A stretch of 64,000 nt of DNA from Polaromonas sp. (GCF_012927455.1 NZ_JABBPE010000005.1:248001-312000); one strand, 5' to 3'; shown: positions 39,930 to 48,915, numbered from the stretch's first letter. Numbers and translations are program-made. The notes: generated by a model not told the origin, from the sequence alone.

Positions 39930-40940
39930 ATGAAAGCAAGAATCGTCTTCCTTGTGATGTCCGCTGTAAGCAAACCCGAAACAGTCGATCAACTAGCACG
40001 CGCGCTGGCGCCCCACACCGTGCTTGTGCATCACGATTTTTCGCAGACGCCGGTGTTTCCGCTGAGCGCGCCGAACGTCCGTTTCGTCCCCGATCCCAAA
40101 CGCACCGGCTGGGGGGTTTTCGGTTTCGTCGAGGGTATTTTCCAATCCATGCAGTACGCGCTGACACATTTAGATTTCGACTACCTGCAGTTGCTCAGTC
40201 CGACGTGCCTTCCGATCAAGCCAATCGAGCAGTTCGAAGCACATGTATCGGGCCGCGCCGATGCACATTTCGACTGTGTTGACGTGCTGAACGACCAGGA
40301 CGCGCTGATGTCAATCGGTTACCGGGCCTTTACGCCCGACAGGTCATTGCGGCACCGGATTGCCAGCCGGCTGTCGAGCGCCTACTTCGGTGCCTCTGCG
40401 GGCAGGCGCGACGAGGCCGGTATATGGCTGCACAGCGGCGGCTCAAAAACGCCTGTATCGTGGCTTGCGCTTCAGCTCACCCAGGCGCTCAGCCGGCGGT
40501 CGATTGGCCGGCACATTTTTGATGAGAACTTTCGCGCCTATTATGGTTCTGCGTGGTTTGGTGCCCGCCGGCACATCATCGCTGCCATGGCCGAAAGTTT
40601 TCACCGCCCTCGCCTGTGGAGCTATTTCAGCCGCCTTCGCCTGTCCGAGGAAATCCTGATTCCCACACTTCTCATGCACCTGCGAGCAAGCAAGGGGCCG
40701 ATGAACCACTGTGTGCAGCTTTTTAACCAGGCTCATACCGGCGAGTTTGATGAAGAGAACATCGAACAGCTGAAAAATTCCCCCGCTTACTTTGCGCGCA
40801 AATTTCCCGATGATCCTGGGGCGCCAGTTCGTTCAAGGGTGCTTCATGAGTTGGTCGGAACCCGAGCGTTGTCCAGCGAAGTGAAGGATTCGCAAACTCA
40901 CAAACCTCTTAGTTCAGGCAACTTGGCTGCAATCCAGTGA
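39930..40940 (+). CDS. Core-2/I-branching-type glycosyltransferase (GT14)
   Basis: A 336-residue glycosyltransferase related to beta-1,6-N-acetylglucosaminyltransferases. Key blocks are LVHHDFSQ near residue 35, DYLQLLSPTCLPIKPIEQFE (the family motif equivalent to LLSGQDYPL) and later the loops IFDENFRAYYGSAWFG with SEEILIPTLLMHL, which correspond to the GSQWF...DE-x-F acceptor region of GT14. It is cytoplasmic, without membrane helix. It opens a cluster of sugar-modifying genes, so it probably adds a branch to an O-antigen or capsule unit. Sugar and linkage are not predictable. Confidence 0.8.
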   Translation: MKARIVFLVMSAVSKPETVDQLARALAPHTVLVHHDFSQTPVFPLSAPNVRFVPDPKRTGWGVFGFVEGIFQSMQYALTHLDFDYLQLLSPTCLPIKPIEQFEAHVSGRADAHFDCVDVLNDQDALMSIGYRAFTPDRSLRHRIASRLSSAYFGASAGRRDEAGIWLHSGGSKTPVSWLALQLTQALSRRSIGRHIFDENFRAYYGSAWFGARRHIIAAMAESFHRPRLWSYFSRLRLSEEILIPTLLMHLRASKGPMNHCVQLFNQAHTGEFDEENIEQLKNSPAYFARKFPDDPGAPVRSRVLHELVGTRALSSEVKDSQTHKPLSSGNLAAIQ

Positions 40941-40950
40941 AAACGCCATC

Positions 40951-42258
40951 ATGAATGATTTCTCCCCCCTCCAGCACCCGCTTCTCAGCCCGCCTCCCGT
41001 GAGCGCAACCTGCCGCTTCTGCGGAACCGCGCTTGAGCACACTTTTGTAGATCTTGGAATGTCGCCGCTGTGCCAGACACACATCAGCGCCGACCAGTTG
41101 CAACTGATGGAGCCGACCTACCCGCTGCATGCCTATGTTTGCGGCAACTGCTTTTTGGTGCAACTACAGGAGTTCGTTGCGCCGCAAAACATTTTCGGTG
41201 AATACGCCTATTTTTCGTCGTATTCGAGCAATTGGGTTGAGCATGCGCGCGCTTACACCGAAATGGCGGTCGAGCGTTTCAAACTAGGGCCGACCAGCAA
41301 AGTCATAGAGATTGCCAGCAACGACGGCTACCTTCTGCAGCATTTTGTTGCCAAGGGCATACCGGTGCTGGGCATCGAGCCTGCTGCCAATGTCGCCGCT
41401 GTAGCCGCATTGAAAGGCATCCCCACCGAGATCCGTTTTTTGGGCAGCGCCACCGCCGAAATAATTGCCAGCACGCATGGCCAGGCCGACTTGCTGCTCG
41501 GCAACAATGTGCTCGCGCACGTGCCCGACCTCAACGACTTCGTCGCTGGTTTGAAGCGGCTACTCGCACCGCACGGCGTGATCACGATGGAATTTCCGCA
41601 CCTGCGCAAACTGATGAAGTGCAACCAGTTCGACACCATCTACCACGAGCACTTCAGTTATTTTTCGTTCCTGACGGTAGAGAAGGTTTTTGCCAGTCAC
41701 GGGCTGACGTTGTTCGATGTGGACGAACTTCCGACGCATGGGGGCTCATTGCGTATCTACGCCCGCCACACGAACAATTTGACCCTTCCGGTGAGCCAGC
41801 GCGTCCGCGCCATGCTGGTTACCGAGGTCGAAGAAGGCTTTATGACGCTGGAGCATTACCTGGGCTTCGGCGAGCAGGTCAAGGCGACCAAGCGCAAGCT
41901 GCTGGCGTTTCTGATTGACGCGAAGCAGCGCGGCAAGCGAATCGTCGGCTACGGCGCACCAGGCAAAGGAAACACGCTGCTGAACTACTGCGGCATCCGT
42001 ACTGACTTCCTCGACTTCACTGTCGACGCCAACCCCTATAAACAGGGCAAGTACACGCCGGGCACGCGAATCCCGATTCTTGCGCCCGACAGTATTCGCC
42101 AGGCCCGTCCTGATTACGTGCTGATCCTGCCGTGGAACCTCAAAGACGAAATTTCCAGCGCGGCATCCTACATCGCCGAATGGGGTGGCCAATTCGTGGT
42201 GCCAATTCCGGAGGTCGAAGTGCTGGGCACACCCGAGCTCGCGTCCAGTCACCGTTGA
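40951..42258 (+). CDS. NDP-sugar C-methyltransferase-like SAM enzyme
   Basis: A 435-residue three-domain methyltransferase. The N-terminal zinc-binding domain has CRFCGTALEHTFVDLGMSPL and YVCGNCFLVQLQE; the central Rossmann domain has the SAM motif VIEIASNDGYLLQHF and NNVLAHVPDL; the C-terminal part has GYGAPGKGNTLLNYCGI and the end motif YVLILPWNL. This is the layout of TDP-3-C-methyltransferases and related NDP-hexose C-methyltransferases (for example TylC3/NovU types). It probably methylates a nucleotide-sugar for the surface glycan. It follows the GT14 gene by 10 bases. Confidence 0.88.
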   Translation: MNDFSPLQHPLLSPPPVSATCRFCGTALEHTFVDLGMSPLCQTHISADQLQLMEPTYPLHAYVCGNCFLVQLQEFVAPQNIFGEYAYFSSYSSNWVEHARAYTEMAVERFKLGPTSKVIEIASNDGYLLQHFVAKGIPVLGIEPAANVAAVAALKGIPTEIRFLGSATAEIIASTHGQADLLLGNNVLAHVPDLNDFVAGLKRLLAPHGVITMEFPHLRKLMKCNQFDTIYHEHFSYFSFLTVEKVFASHGLTLFDVDELPTHGGSLRIYARHTNNLTLPVSQRVRAMLVTEVEEGFMTLEHYLGFGEQVKATKRKLLAFLIDAKQRGKRIVGYGAPGKGNTLLNYCGIRTDFLDFTVDANPYKQGKYTPGTRIPILAPDSIRQARPDYVLILPWNLKDEISSAASYIAEWGGQFVVPIPEVEVLGTPELASSHR

Positions 42259-42279
42259 CGCCGCGTCAGAAGCGCTTTT

Positions 42280-43650
42280 ATGCTGAGTGAATTGCAAACC
42301 GTTAGCGCATCGCTCAGGGCGGCAGACGAAGCGCTCGCGTTGATGGCCAAGATGTACCCGATCTGCCGGAGTATTACCGGCGAAGGCGTGCGCCGCACAC
42401 TGGATCTGGTCGAGCAAGTGACGCCGCTTGAGCGCACCGAGATCCCGACCGGTTCTGCCGCTTTTGACTGGGAAATCCCGCGCGAGTGGAACATCCGCGA
42501 TGCCTACATTGCAGATCTCGAAGGTCGCAGGCTGGTGGACTTTCGCCAGCACAATCTGCACGTCGTCAGCTATTCAGTGCCTGTCAACCGCACGATGACG
42601 CTTGACGAACTTCAGCCGCATCTGCATTCACTGCCGGACCAGCCGGACTGGATCCCGTATCGCACCTCGTATTACAACGAGAACTGGGGCTTTTGCCTGC
42701 GGCACAAAGACCGGGAGGCGCTCGCTGCCGGCCCTTTTCGTGTCGTCGTTGATTCGGACCTGGCAGCCGGGCACCTCACTTACGCCGAGTCGGTAGTTCA
42801 GGGCAGCACCGACGGCGAGGCGATTGTCTACACGCACACCTGCCATCCTTCACTGGCCAATGACAACCTGACCGGCATCGCCGTGGCCGCCGTGCTGGCG
42901 AGCGCATTGCGCCATGATCGGCCACGCCTGACTTGGCGTTTTATTTTCGGACCGGGAACGATAGGCTCTCTCGCATGGCTGTCGCGCAACGAAGATCGCC
43001 TGCAGCGATTGCAGGCAGGCCTGGTGCTCGGTTTGCTCGGCGACGCCGGGCCTGTTACTTACAAGCGAAGCCGTCGCGGCGATACCCTGACTGACCGCGC
43101 GGCGGCCTACGTGCTGGCCCATGATTCCCATCGTGGCGTTCTGACTGACTTTGAGCCTTACGGCTACGATGAGCGCCAGTTTTGCTCCCCGGGTTTTGAC
43201 CTGCCAATCGGGCGCATCACACGATCCTCCAACGCCGGCTATCCTGAATACCACACGTCGGCCGACGACCTGTCGCTGATCAAGCGCGAAAGCCTCGCCG
43301 GCTCGATTCGGGCGGTGGCAAGCGTCATGTCGGTCATCGACGTCAATCGACGCGTTGTGAACCTGAGCCCGAAGGGGGAACCCCAGCTCGGCAAACGTGG
43401 CTTGTACGGCAAGGTTGGCGGAGCCGGGCCGCGCGCGCTTGAACAGGCGCTTCTCTGGGTGCTCAACCTCGCAGACGGCAGCCAAGACCTGCTGGCCATG
43501 GCGGAACGCTCCAAAATCCCACTGGATCTGATCGAGCAAGCCGCGCACGCGCTGGAGAATGCGGCGCTTTTGAAATCGATGGCGTGCGGACCGGGTACGT
43601 CGAATCAATCACTCGCCATCAACCCGAAGGCATCAACATGCAGGTCATGA
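42280..43650 (+). CDS. DUF4910 aminopeptidase-like protein
   Basis: A 456-residue protein of the DUF4910/DUF2172 type: MAKMYPICRSITGEGVRRTL, VPREWNI-like IPREWNIRDAYI, then the M28-peptidase-like metal blocks YTHTCHPSLANDNLTGIAVA (His and Asp) and SSNAGYPEYHTSADDLS (His, Asp), and a C-terminal winged-helix. Family members recur inside bacterial surface-glycan gene clusters, where the activity is unproven and could be deacylation or hydrolysis of an amide on a sugar. Metal-ligand candidates are all retained, so it is probably active. It overlaps the next gene by 13 bases. Confidence 0.85.
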   Translation: MLSELQTVSASLRAADEALALMAKMYPICRSITGEGVRRTLDLVEQVTPLERTEIPTGSAAFDWEIPREWNIRDAYIADLEGRRLVDFRQHNLHVVSYSVPVNRTMTLDELQPHLHSLPDQPDWIPYRTSYYNENWGFCLRHKDREALAAGPFRVVVDSDLAAGHLTYAESVVQGSTDGEAIVYTHTCHPSLANDNLTGIAVAAVLASALRHDRPRLTWRFIFGPGTIGSLAWLSRNEDRLQRLQAGLVLGLLGDAGPVTYKRSRRGDTLTDRAAAYVLAHDSHRGVLTDFEPYGYDERQFCSPGFDLPIGRITRSSNAGYPEYHTSADDLSLIKRESLAGSIRAVASVMSVIDVNRRVVNLSPKGEPQLGKRGLYGKVGGAGPRALEQALLWVLNLADGSQDLLAMAERSKIPLDLIEQAAHALENAALLKSMACGPGTSNQSLAINPKASTCRS

Positions 43651-43880
43651 TGCCTGCCGGCGGCTTGGGCGCCGGCATCAGCGAAGAGAGAGCGGTTCGC
43701 CCCGCGCCAATGGTCGAAAGCGGCGGCAAGCCTTTGGCCTGGCACCTCAAGAAAATGTTTCTGGCGCACGGGCTGAACGACTTCGTCATCTGCTGGGGCT
43801 ACAAAGGCCATTTGATCAAGCAGTTTTTGCGTGACAAGCAGACGCTTGAATCCTTGTGGGAAACGGGCGAGGCGTCCTGA
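43638..43880 (+). pseudogene. rfbF: Glucose-1-phosphate cytidylyltransferase remnant with internal deletion
   Basis: The 80-residue frame starts like RfbF (VMMPAGGLGAGISEERAVRP, SGGKPLAWHLKKMFLAHGLN, DFVICWGYKGHLIKQF) and then jumps straight into the C-terminal end of the same family (LRDKQTLESLWETG, normally preceding APWKVW). About 170-190 middle residues are missing in frame. The nucleotidyltransferase signature GGLGTR...PKPM is also damaged (GAGI...PAPM, so the key Arg and Lys are gone). It cannot be an active enzyme. Full-length relatives make CDP-glucose for CDP-sugar synthesis. The small frame overlaps the preceding gene and is still open. Confidence 0.85.
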
Positions 43881-43924
43881 AAAATAGGGTGACCCTGGTT
43901 CTTGCGCCTTTTACAAAGTAAACC

Positions 43925-44470
43925 ATGATTTTCACGAAGACGTCGCTAGCAGGCGCGATGATTGTCGATGTCGAGCGGCGCGAGGACACGCGGGGCTATT
44001 TCGGCCGCACCTACTGCGAGCGAGAGTTCCAGGCCAATGGGCTGCCTGCGCGGATGGTGCAGGCCAACGTGTCGCTGACGCACCAAGCGAGCACCTTGCG
44101 CGGCATGCACTATCAACTGCCCCCGCATGCCGAGGACAAACTGGTGCGCTGCGTGCGGGGCGCGATTTGGGACGTGATCGTCGACATCCGCCCGGAGTCG
44201 CCGACATACTGCCAATGGATAGGAGTCGAGCTAAACGATTCCAGCGAGCGGATGCTGTTGGTACCGAAAGGCTTCGCCCACGGCTTTATCACGCTAACGG
44301 ATGACGCGATGGTTAACTATCAGGTCTCGGAGTTTCACACGCCTGCGGCTGAGGGAGGTGCCCGGCACGATGACCCGGCGTTCGCCATTAAGTGGCCGGT
44401 GCCTATTCTTAGTATGTCGGACAAGGACCGCAGCTGGCCAGACTTCGTACGCCAGGACGGCACAGGATGA
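43925..44470 (+). CDS. dTDP-4-dehydrorhamnose 3,5-epimerase family protein
   Basis: A 181-residue cupin-fold epimerase. Family marks are DTRGYFGRTYCEREFQANGL, QANVSLTHQASTLRGMHYQL (catalytic His in GMHYQ), PHAEDKLVRCVRGAIWDVIV, DIRPESPTYCQWIGVELNDS and the PKGFAHGFITL block. RfbC epimerises C3 and C5 of 4-keto-deoxy sugars. In this operon, beside a CDP-type cytidylyltransferase relic and an SDR gene, it may act on another nucleotide-deoxysugar, as RfbC-like proteins in CDP-sugar clusters do. It overlaps the next gene by four bases (ATGA). Confidence 0.88.
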   Translation: MIFTKTSLAGAMIVDVERREDTRGYFGRTYCEREFQANGLPARMVQANVSLTHQASTLRGMHYQLPPHAEDKLVRCVRGAIWDVIVDIRPESPTYCQWIGVELNDSSERMLLVPKGFAHGFITLTDDAMVNYQVSEFHTPAAEGGARHDDPAFAIKWPVPILSMSDKDRSWPDFVRQDGTG

Positions 44471-44856
44471 TCATTGTCGATACCCCATTGCAAAGGCGCG
44501 AACAAGAAGGTCGACCCATTCGCGTTGATCTGGTGGGCGCTGGCTTCATGGCGCGCGGCGTTGCGCCGCAGATCACCACCGCCGTGCCGGGAATGCGGGT
44601 CGGCAAAATGGACCGCCTGGGCGGCTACATGCGCTATGGACCTGCCGAGAATTTGCCGACGGCCCGCGCGCAGGATTTGCTCCCCATCGGTCTTGCCGAG
44701 GGCTGCAGGCTCAAGCGAGCGATTTCCAAAGCCACGCTGTTGACATTCGCCGATGTCGAGTTGCCGCCGAACCGGCTGTGCGACCGGCTCTGGCGTGAAC
44801 AGCTGGCCCGATTCTTCCCTGACTATTCCAAATCACGCAACGAAGCCACTCCATGA
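44467..44856 (+). pseudogene. SAF-domain NAD(P)-dependent oxidoreductase remnant with internal deletion
   Basis: The 129-residue frame begins with the Rossmann N-terminus of homoserine-dehydrogenase-like SAF oxidoreductases (REQEGRPIRVDLVGAGFMAR, GVAPQITTAVPGMRV) and continues directly with their C-terminal domain (LGGYMRYGPAENLPTARAQD, LLPIGLAEGCRLKRAISKAT, TFADVELPPN). Full-length relatives have about 420-450 residues, so about 300 are missing with the frame preserved. It overlaps both neighbours by four bases, so the operon's translation coupling survives although the enzyme cannot. This is the same type of lesion as in the rfbF relic 600 bases upstream. Confidence 0.82.
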
Positions 44857-45890
44857 AACTGCTCGTCACTGGCGTTGAGGGCTATATCGGCTGCCTTCTT
44901 GCACCCTTTCTGCAGGCTCGCGGACACGACATCGTCGGACTCGATACCGGCTACTACCGCGATGGCTGGTTGTTCAGCGACCGTAAACTGGTGCCCGGAT
45001 TTCCGCGGACCATCAACCGCGACATTCGCGACATCCAGCCCGAAGATGTTCGCGGGATCGATGCGGTCGTGCACCTGGCGGAGCTGTCCAACGACCCGCT
45101 GGGCGAGAACGTCCCTGAATTGACTTTCCAGATCAACCACCAGGCTTCGCTGCGGCTTGCCGAACTGGCGAAGGCCGCCGGCGTGAAGCGCTTCGTCTAC
45201 ACCTCGTCTTGCAGCGTCTACGGGGTGGCGAATGGCGCCGAGCCGATGACCGAGCTGTCGCCGACCAATCCGCAAACCGCGTACGCCACCTGCAAGACGC
45301 TGGTGGAGCGCGATGTTGCCGCGCTGGCCTCGCCGACGTTTTCGCCGACTTTTCTGCGCAACGCGACCGCCTATGGCGCGTCACCGCGCATGCGCTTCGA
45401 TATCGTGTTGAACAATCTGTGCGGTATCGCGGCCACCACCGGAAAAATCACGATGACCAGCGACGGCACGCCGTGGCGGCCACTGGTGCATGTGCTGGAC
45501 ATCTGCGAAGCGATTGCCTGCGCGCTCGAAGCCCCACAAGAAGCCATACACGCGCAGATTTTCAACGTCGGCCATGACGCCGACAACTACCAGGTGCGCG
45601 AGATTGCGCAGATCGTCGCGGGCGTCTATCCCGGTTGCGGGTTGACATTCGGCCGGGCTGGCGGCGACAACCGCAGCTACCGGGTCAGCTTCGGAAAAAT
45701 TCACGATCAGCTGCCGGGCTTTAAATGCAGCTGGGACGCGCCCAAGGGCGCCCAGCAACTGCACGACGTGTACCAGCGGATTGGAATCGACCTGGCGACT
45801 TTCGAAGCAAGGCCTTTCACCCGCCTCAAGCAGCTCAAGTACCTGATTGCATCCGGCCAGATTGATGCGCGGCTTTTTTGGAATTATTAG
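44853..45890 (+). CDS. NAD-dependent nucleotide-sugar epimerase/dehydratase (extended SDR)
   Basis: A 345-residue extended short-chain dehydrogenase. The cofactor motif is MKLLVTGVEGYIGCLLAPFL (G-x-x-G-x-x-G as GVEGYIG), the catalytic serine is in YTSSCSVYG, and the Y-x-x-x-K is YATCK (residue about 147). Substrate-side blocks follow (FLRNATAYGASPRMRFDIVL, WRPLVHVLDICEAIACALEA). It likely epimerises, reduces or dehydrates an NDP-sugar in the glycan pathway. It starts four bases inside the SAF remnant. Length is normal and there are no lesions. Confidence 0.9.
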   Translation: MKLLVTGVEGYIGCLLAPFLQARGHDIVGLDTGYYRDGWLFSDRKLVPGFPRTINRDIRDIQPEDVRGIDAVVHLAELSNDPLGENVPELTFQINHQASLRLAELAKAAGVKRFVYTSSCSVYGVANGAEPMTELSPTNPQTAYATCKTLVERDVAALASPTFSPTFLRNATAYGASPRMRFDIVLNNLCGIAATTGKITMTSDGTPWRPLVHVLDICEAIACALEAPQEAIHAQIFNVGHDADNYQVREIAQIVAGVYPGCGLTFGRAGGDNRSYRVSFGKIHDQLPGFKCSWDAPKGAQQLHDVYQRIGIDLATFEARPFTRLKQLKYLIASGQIDARLFWNY

Positions 45891-45920
45891 TTCGGGCGAT
45901 ACCTGGGAAAGCGCACCACA

Positions 45921-47051
45921 GTGATTACAGCCATAAAACAGCAACCCATCAATTCGCTCACAGGCCTGCGGTTTATTGCGGCGTTTCTGGTCGTCCTCCA
46001 CCATTTTGGAAAACCGCCATTGCCGCAATTCGAGCAGTCCGTCCGCAACGTGCTAGACCACGGGTTCGTCGCCGTTACCTTGTTTTTCATCCTGTCGGGC
46101 TTCATTCTTACTTACAGCTACATGAGCCAGGAAGGAAGCCCAAAAACCAGCAAGCGCAATTTTTGGGTTGCCAGGTTCGCGCGCATCTATCCCGTCTATT
46201 TACTGGGATTTTTGATTGCCGCTCCCTTGACGGTGCGAGAGATAGCGGCGACAGGCGGTGCCTCCCCGTGGATAGATACCAGCATCTTCGCTGCGGCGGC
46301 GTTAACGCTGATGCAGTCGTGGTCATCGGTTGCGTCTATGGTTTGGAATCCGCCCGCCTGGTCTCTCTCGGTCGAAGCATTCTTCTACCTGTTGTTCCCG
46401 ATTGTTGCCCCGGCCATCTTGAAACTCAAGCCACAAGGCCTGCTTGTGGCAACCGCTGTTTTTTGGATCGCCTCATTGGCAGGGCCGTTGGCTGGCTTCG
46501 TGACCGCACACTTTGACCATACCTTCTGGTCGAACAACCCTTTGGTAAGACTGCCAGAATTTTTATTGGGGATTGCACTTGGCAAGTTCTGGCTGACGCG
46601 AAAGCAGGGGGTTTTTGACCGCTACCCCCAATACATCGCAGTGGGATCGGTCCTCGCGCTTGTGGCTTTTTTGTCCTTAGACGCGCCCGAAAGCGTATTT
46701 ATGAATGGTGCAACGGCACCGATGATGATGGCCCTGATCTACAGCCTCGCCTGCGGTCGCGGCGCGTTGGCCTGGTTTCTAGCCACGAAGCCCATGGTGT
46801 TGCTAGGCGAAGCCAGCTACGCCCTGTATCTCTTGCACTGGCCATTGTGGTTCATCATTACCGACTATCTGGTGAATGACCTGCAAAGGTTCCAGCAGGG
46901 GCCCAGCCATTTCGTGGCCTGCGTGGTGCCAATGATCGCGGCGAGCCTTCTCACTTTCAAATTTCTTGAGCAACCTGCAAATCGCTTTCTGAAAAAGGCC
47001 TTGTCGTCCGGCAAGAGAGCAGATAAAAAACTGATGGAGGCGGTCTCATGA
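45921..47051 (+). CDS. Acyltransferase family 3 membrane protein
   Basis: A 376-residue integral membrane O-acyltransferase with about ten hydrophobic helices. The family entry motif is INSLTGLRFIAAFLVVLHHF with the catalytic-type His in LHHF; further blocks are LFFILSGFILTYSYM, RNFWVARFARIYPVYLLGFL and PPAWSLSVEAFFYLLFPIVA. Such enzymes move acetyl or other acyl groups onto O-antigen, capsule or Nod-type sugars. The start is GTG at 45921, just downstream of the SDR gene. It is the last intact gene of the glycan operon. Confidence 0.92.
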   Translation: MITAIKQQPINSLTGLRFIAAFLVVLHHFGKPPLPQFEQSVRNVLDHGFVAVTLFFILSGFILTYSYMSQEGSPKTSKRNFWVARFARIYPVYLLGFLIAAPLTVREIAATGGASPWIDTSIFAAAALTLMQSWSSVASMVWNPPAWSLSVEAFFYLLFPIVAPAILKLKPQGLLVATAVFWIASLAGPLAGFVTAHFDHTFWSNNPLVRLPEFLLGIALGKFWLTRKQGVFDRYPQYIAVGSVLALVAFLSLDAPESVFMNGATAPMMMALIYSLACGRGALAWFLATKPMVLLGEASYALYLLHWPLWFIITDYLVNDLQRFQQGPSHFVACVVPMIAASLLTFKFLEQPANRFLKKALSSGKRADKKLMEAVS

Positions 47052-47133
47052 GTGCGCCGGAAAACAAAGCAGGTTTTCTGCCGGCAGAACAAATTCCCAA
47101 AGTAGCCGACGGCTGGCGAATAGGAAAATCTGC
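47048..47133 (+). other. Stub of a further operon gene, cut off at the pabB border
   Basis: An ATG overlaps the acyltransferase stop (ATGA), exactly as between other genes of this operon, and opens MSAPENKAGFLPAEQIPKVA followed by DGWRIGKS. About 28 codons later the sequence becomes the antisense of the pabBC gene. I cannot name the family. The most likely reading is the 5' stub of one more glycan gene truncated by a rearrangement whose joint lies close to 47130. Confidence 0.4.
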
Positions 47134-48915
47134 TCAGTTCATTCGAGCCGGTATCCGCCCTCTAAGGCTGTTGACAAAGGCCCAGCCCTGCACCCGCTTC
47201 ACGTCGTCCACCCGCACCACGGCCTCGGTCAGCTTTCCATCGCGCAACGCCAGCGCCCTCCCCACGCCTGGCAGCAAGCCACAAGCGAGCGGCGGCGTCA
47301 GCCAGCAGCCATCGATCAGCATGGCTACATTGCCGCGCGTGCATTCGGTGATTTCGCCTTCGGTGTTCCACAGCACGGTGTCAAACACGCCGGGCTGGAT
47401 GGGCGTAAAGGCGTCGTAATGCGCGCGGCGGGTGGTTTTGAAACGCACGAATTCGCCGTGGGCTTCGTCCAGCGGGCACCCGGCCAGTTGCAGGCGCACT
47501 CGGGCCGGTGATGCGTCCATGACAAAGGCTTGGGCGCGCGCCTGACCCTGGGCATTGAGCAGCAGGCGCACGCGCCACAAGCCCTGCGGGTGGACTTGCA
47601 CCAGTTCGTGCAGACAGTGGCGGACCTTGGCCGGGTTCCAGGCGTAGCCAAAATGCGCGGCCGCGCCGGCCAGACGCTGCAGGTGCTCGGCGCTGTGGCG
47701 CAGCCGGCCATCTTGCAGCGCCAGGGTTTCCAGCAGGTCAAACGGCAGGCTGGCCCGCTCGACAAACGCGCGCTTGTGGCGCCATTCCTGCCATTCGGCC
47801 GGCGGCACGGCGTCCGAGGTGATGCCGCTGCCAATGCCGCAGCGCAGTGTGCGGCCCCGCACGGTGACGGTGCGAATCGGCACGTTGAAGGTGGCTCTTA
47901 TGCCCTGCCCCGGCTCACCCGGCCGCACCACGCCGATGGCGCCGCAGTAGACGCCGCGCGGACCGGCTTCCAGCGTGCGGATCATCTGCATGGCCCCCAC
48001 CTTCGGCGCTCCGGTGACGGAGCCGCAGGGAAACAGCGCGCCAAACACGTCGGCCAGCGTGGTGCCAGCGCGGGTGCGGGCCAGCACGTCGGACGTCATC
48101 TGCCACACGCTGGGCAGCGCCTCGGTATGGAAAAGGCGCGGCACCCGCACGCTAAAGGGCTCGGCAATGCGCGAGATATCGTTGCGCAGCAGGTCCACGA
48201 TCATGACGTTTTCGGCGCGCTCCTTGGGCGAGGCGCGCAGGGCTTGGGCCTGGTCGGCGTCGTCTTGCGGCGTGGCGCCGCGCGCGGCGGTTCCCTTCAT
48301 GGGCCGAGCCAGGATGTGGCCGCCGCGCCAGTCAAAAAACAGCTCGGGCGACACCGACAGCAGCTGCCCGTCGCCTGTGTGGCCGGTGTCGATGAAGGCC
48401 GCGTAGCCGCCCGGCTGGGCGCGCTGCAGGGCGGCGAACAGGGCCTGCGCCGCGTTTTCTGTCGGTTCGCCCTGCCAGGCGCCCTCCAGCAGTGCCGTGA
48501 AGTTGACCTGGTACAACTCGCCGCCTGCGATGGCACGCTGGATCTGGTCCATGGCCGCGTCAAATGCGGGGCGCAAACAGCTTTCATGCCACTGCACCTG
48601 GGCGGTGGCGCCCGTGCCGGCGAAGCGGTCCTCGGGCCAGGGCAAGGCTTGGTCATGCACGGCAAACCAGGCCAGCGGTCCGTCGGGCGCGTGCACGGCC
48701 AGGGCGGCGTCAAAGGCAGTGGCAGCTTCGTAGCGCAGGTAGCCCACGCACCAGCGGCCCTGCAGCGCAGCGGCCTGCACGGCGTCGAGCACGGGCCGCA
48801 CCTCGGCCAGTTCATGCGCGACCAATACCGCGCGCGGCGTGCCGAAGGCGTGGCGCAGGCGCGGCGCGGCACTGTCGTGCGGATCGGCGAAGTCAATCCG
48901 TGAATTAGGGGTCAT
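47134..48915 (-). CDS. pabBC: Aminodeoxychorismate synthase component I fused to 4-amino-4-deoxychorismate lyase
   Basis: A 593-residue bifunctional protein for p-aminobenzoate, and so folate, synthesis. Residues about 1-365 are the PabB chorismate-binding domain with HILARPMKGTAARGATPQDD, LRASPKERAENVMIVDLLRN, LFPCGSVTGAPKVGAMQMIR and AFYN-like RATFNVPIRTVTV. Residues about 385-593 are a PabC fold-type IV PLP lyase: LETLALQDGRLRHSAEHLQR, WNTEGEITECTRGNVAMLID and LLPGVGRALALRDGKLTEAV. PabA (glutaminase) must be elsewhere. This fused arrangement is known in betaproteobacteria. It converges with the glycan operon. Confidence 0.94.
   Translation of the reverse strand: MTPNSRIDFADPHDSAAPRLRHAFGTPRAVLVAHELAEVRPVLDAVQAAALQGRWCVGYLRYEAATAFDAALAVHAPDGPLAWFAVHDQALPWPEDRFAGTGATAQVQWHESCLRPAFDAAMDQIQRAIAGGELYQVNFTALLEGAWQGEPTENAAQALFAALQRAQPGGYAAFIDTGHTGDGQLLSVSPELFFDWRGGHILARPMKGTAARGATPQDDADQAQALRASPKERAENVMIVDLLRNDISRIAEPFSVRVPRLFHTEALPSVWQMTSDVLARTRAGTTLADVFGALFPCGSVTGAPKVGAMQMIRTLEAGPRGVYCGAIGVVRPGEPGQGIRATFNVPIRTVTVRGRTLRCGIGSGITSDAVPPAEWQEWRHKRAFVERASLPFDLLETLALQDGRLRHSAEHLQRLAGAAAHFGYAWNPAKVRHCLHELVQVHPQGLWRVRLLLNAQGQARAQAFVMDASPARVRLQLAGCPLDEAHGEFVRFKTTRRAHYDAFTPIQPGVFDTVLWNTEGEITECTRGNVAMLIDGCWLTPPLACGLLPGVGRALALRDGKLTEAVVRVDDVKRVQGWAFVNSLRGRIPARMN

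Noticed and set aside
47530..48903. 457-codon frame opposite pabBC
   Set aside because: Antisense shadow; pabB and pabC motifs are complete on the minus strand.
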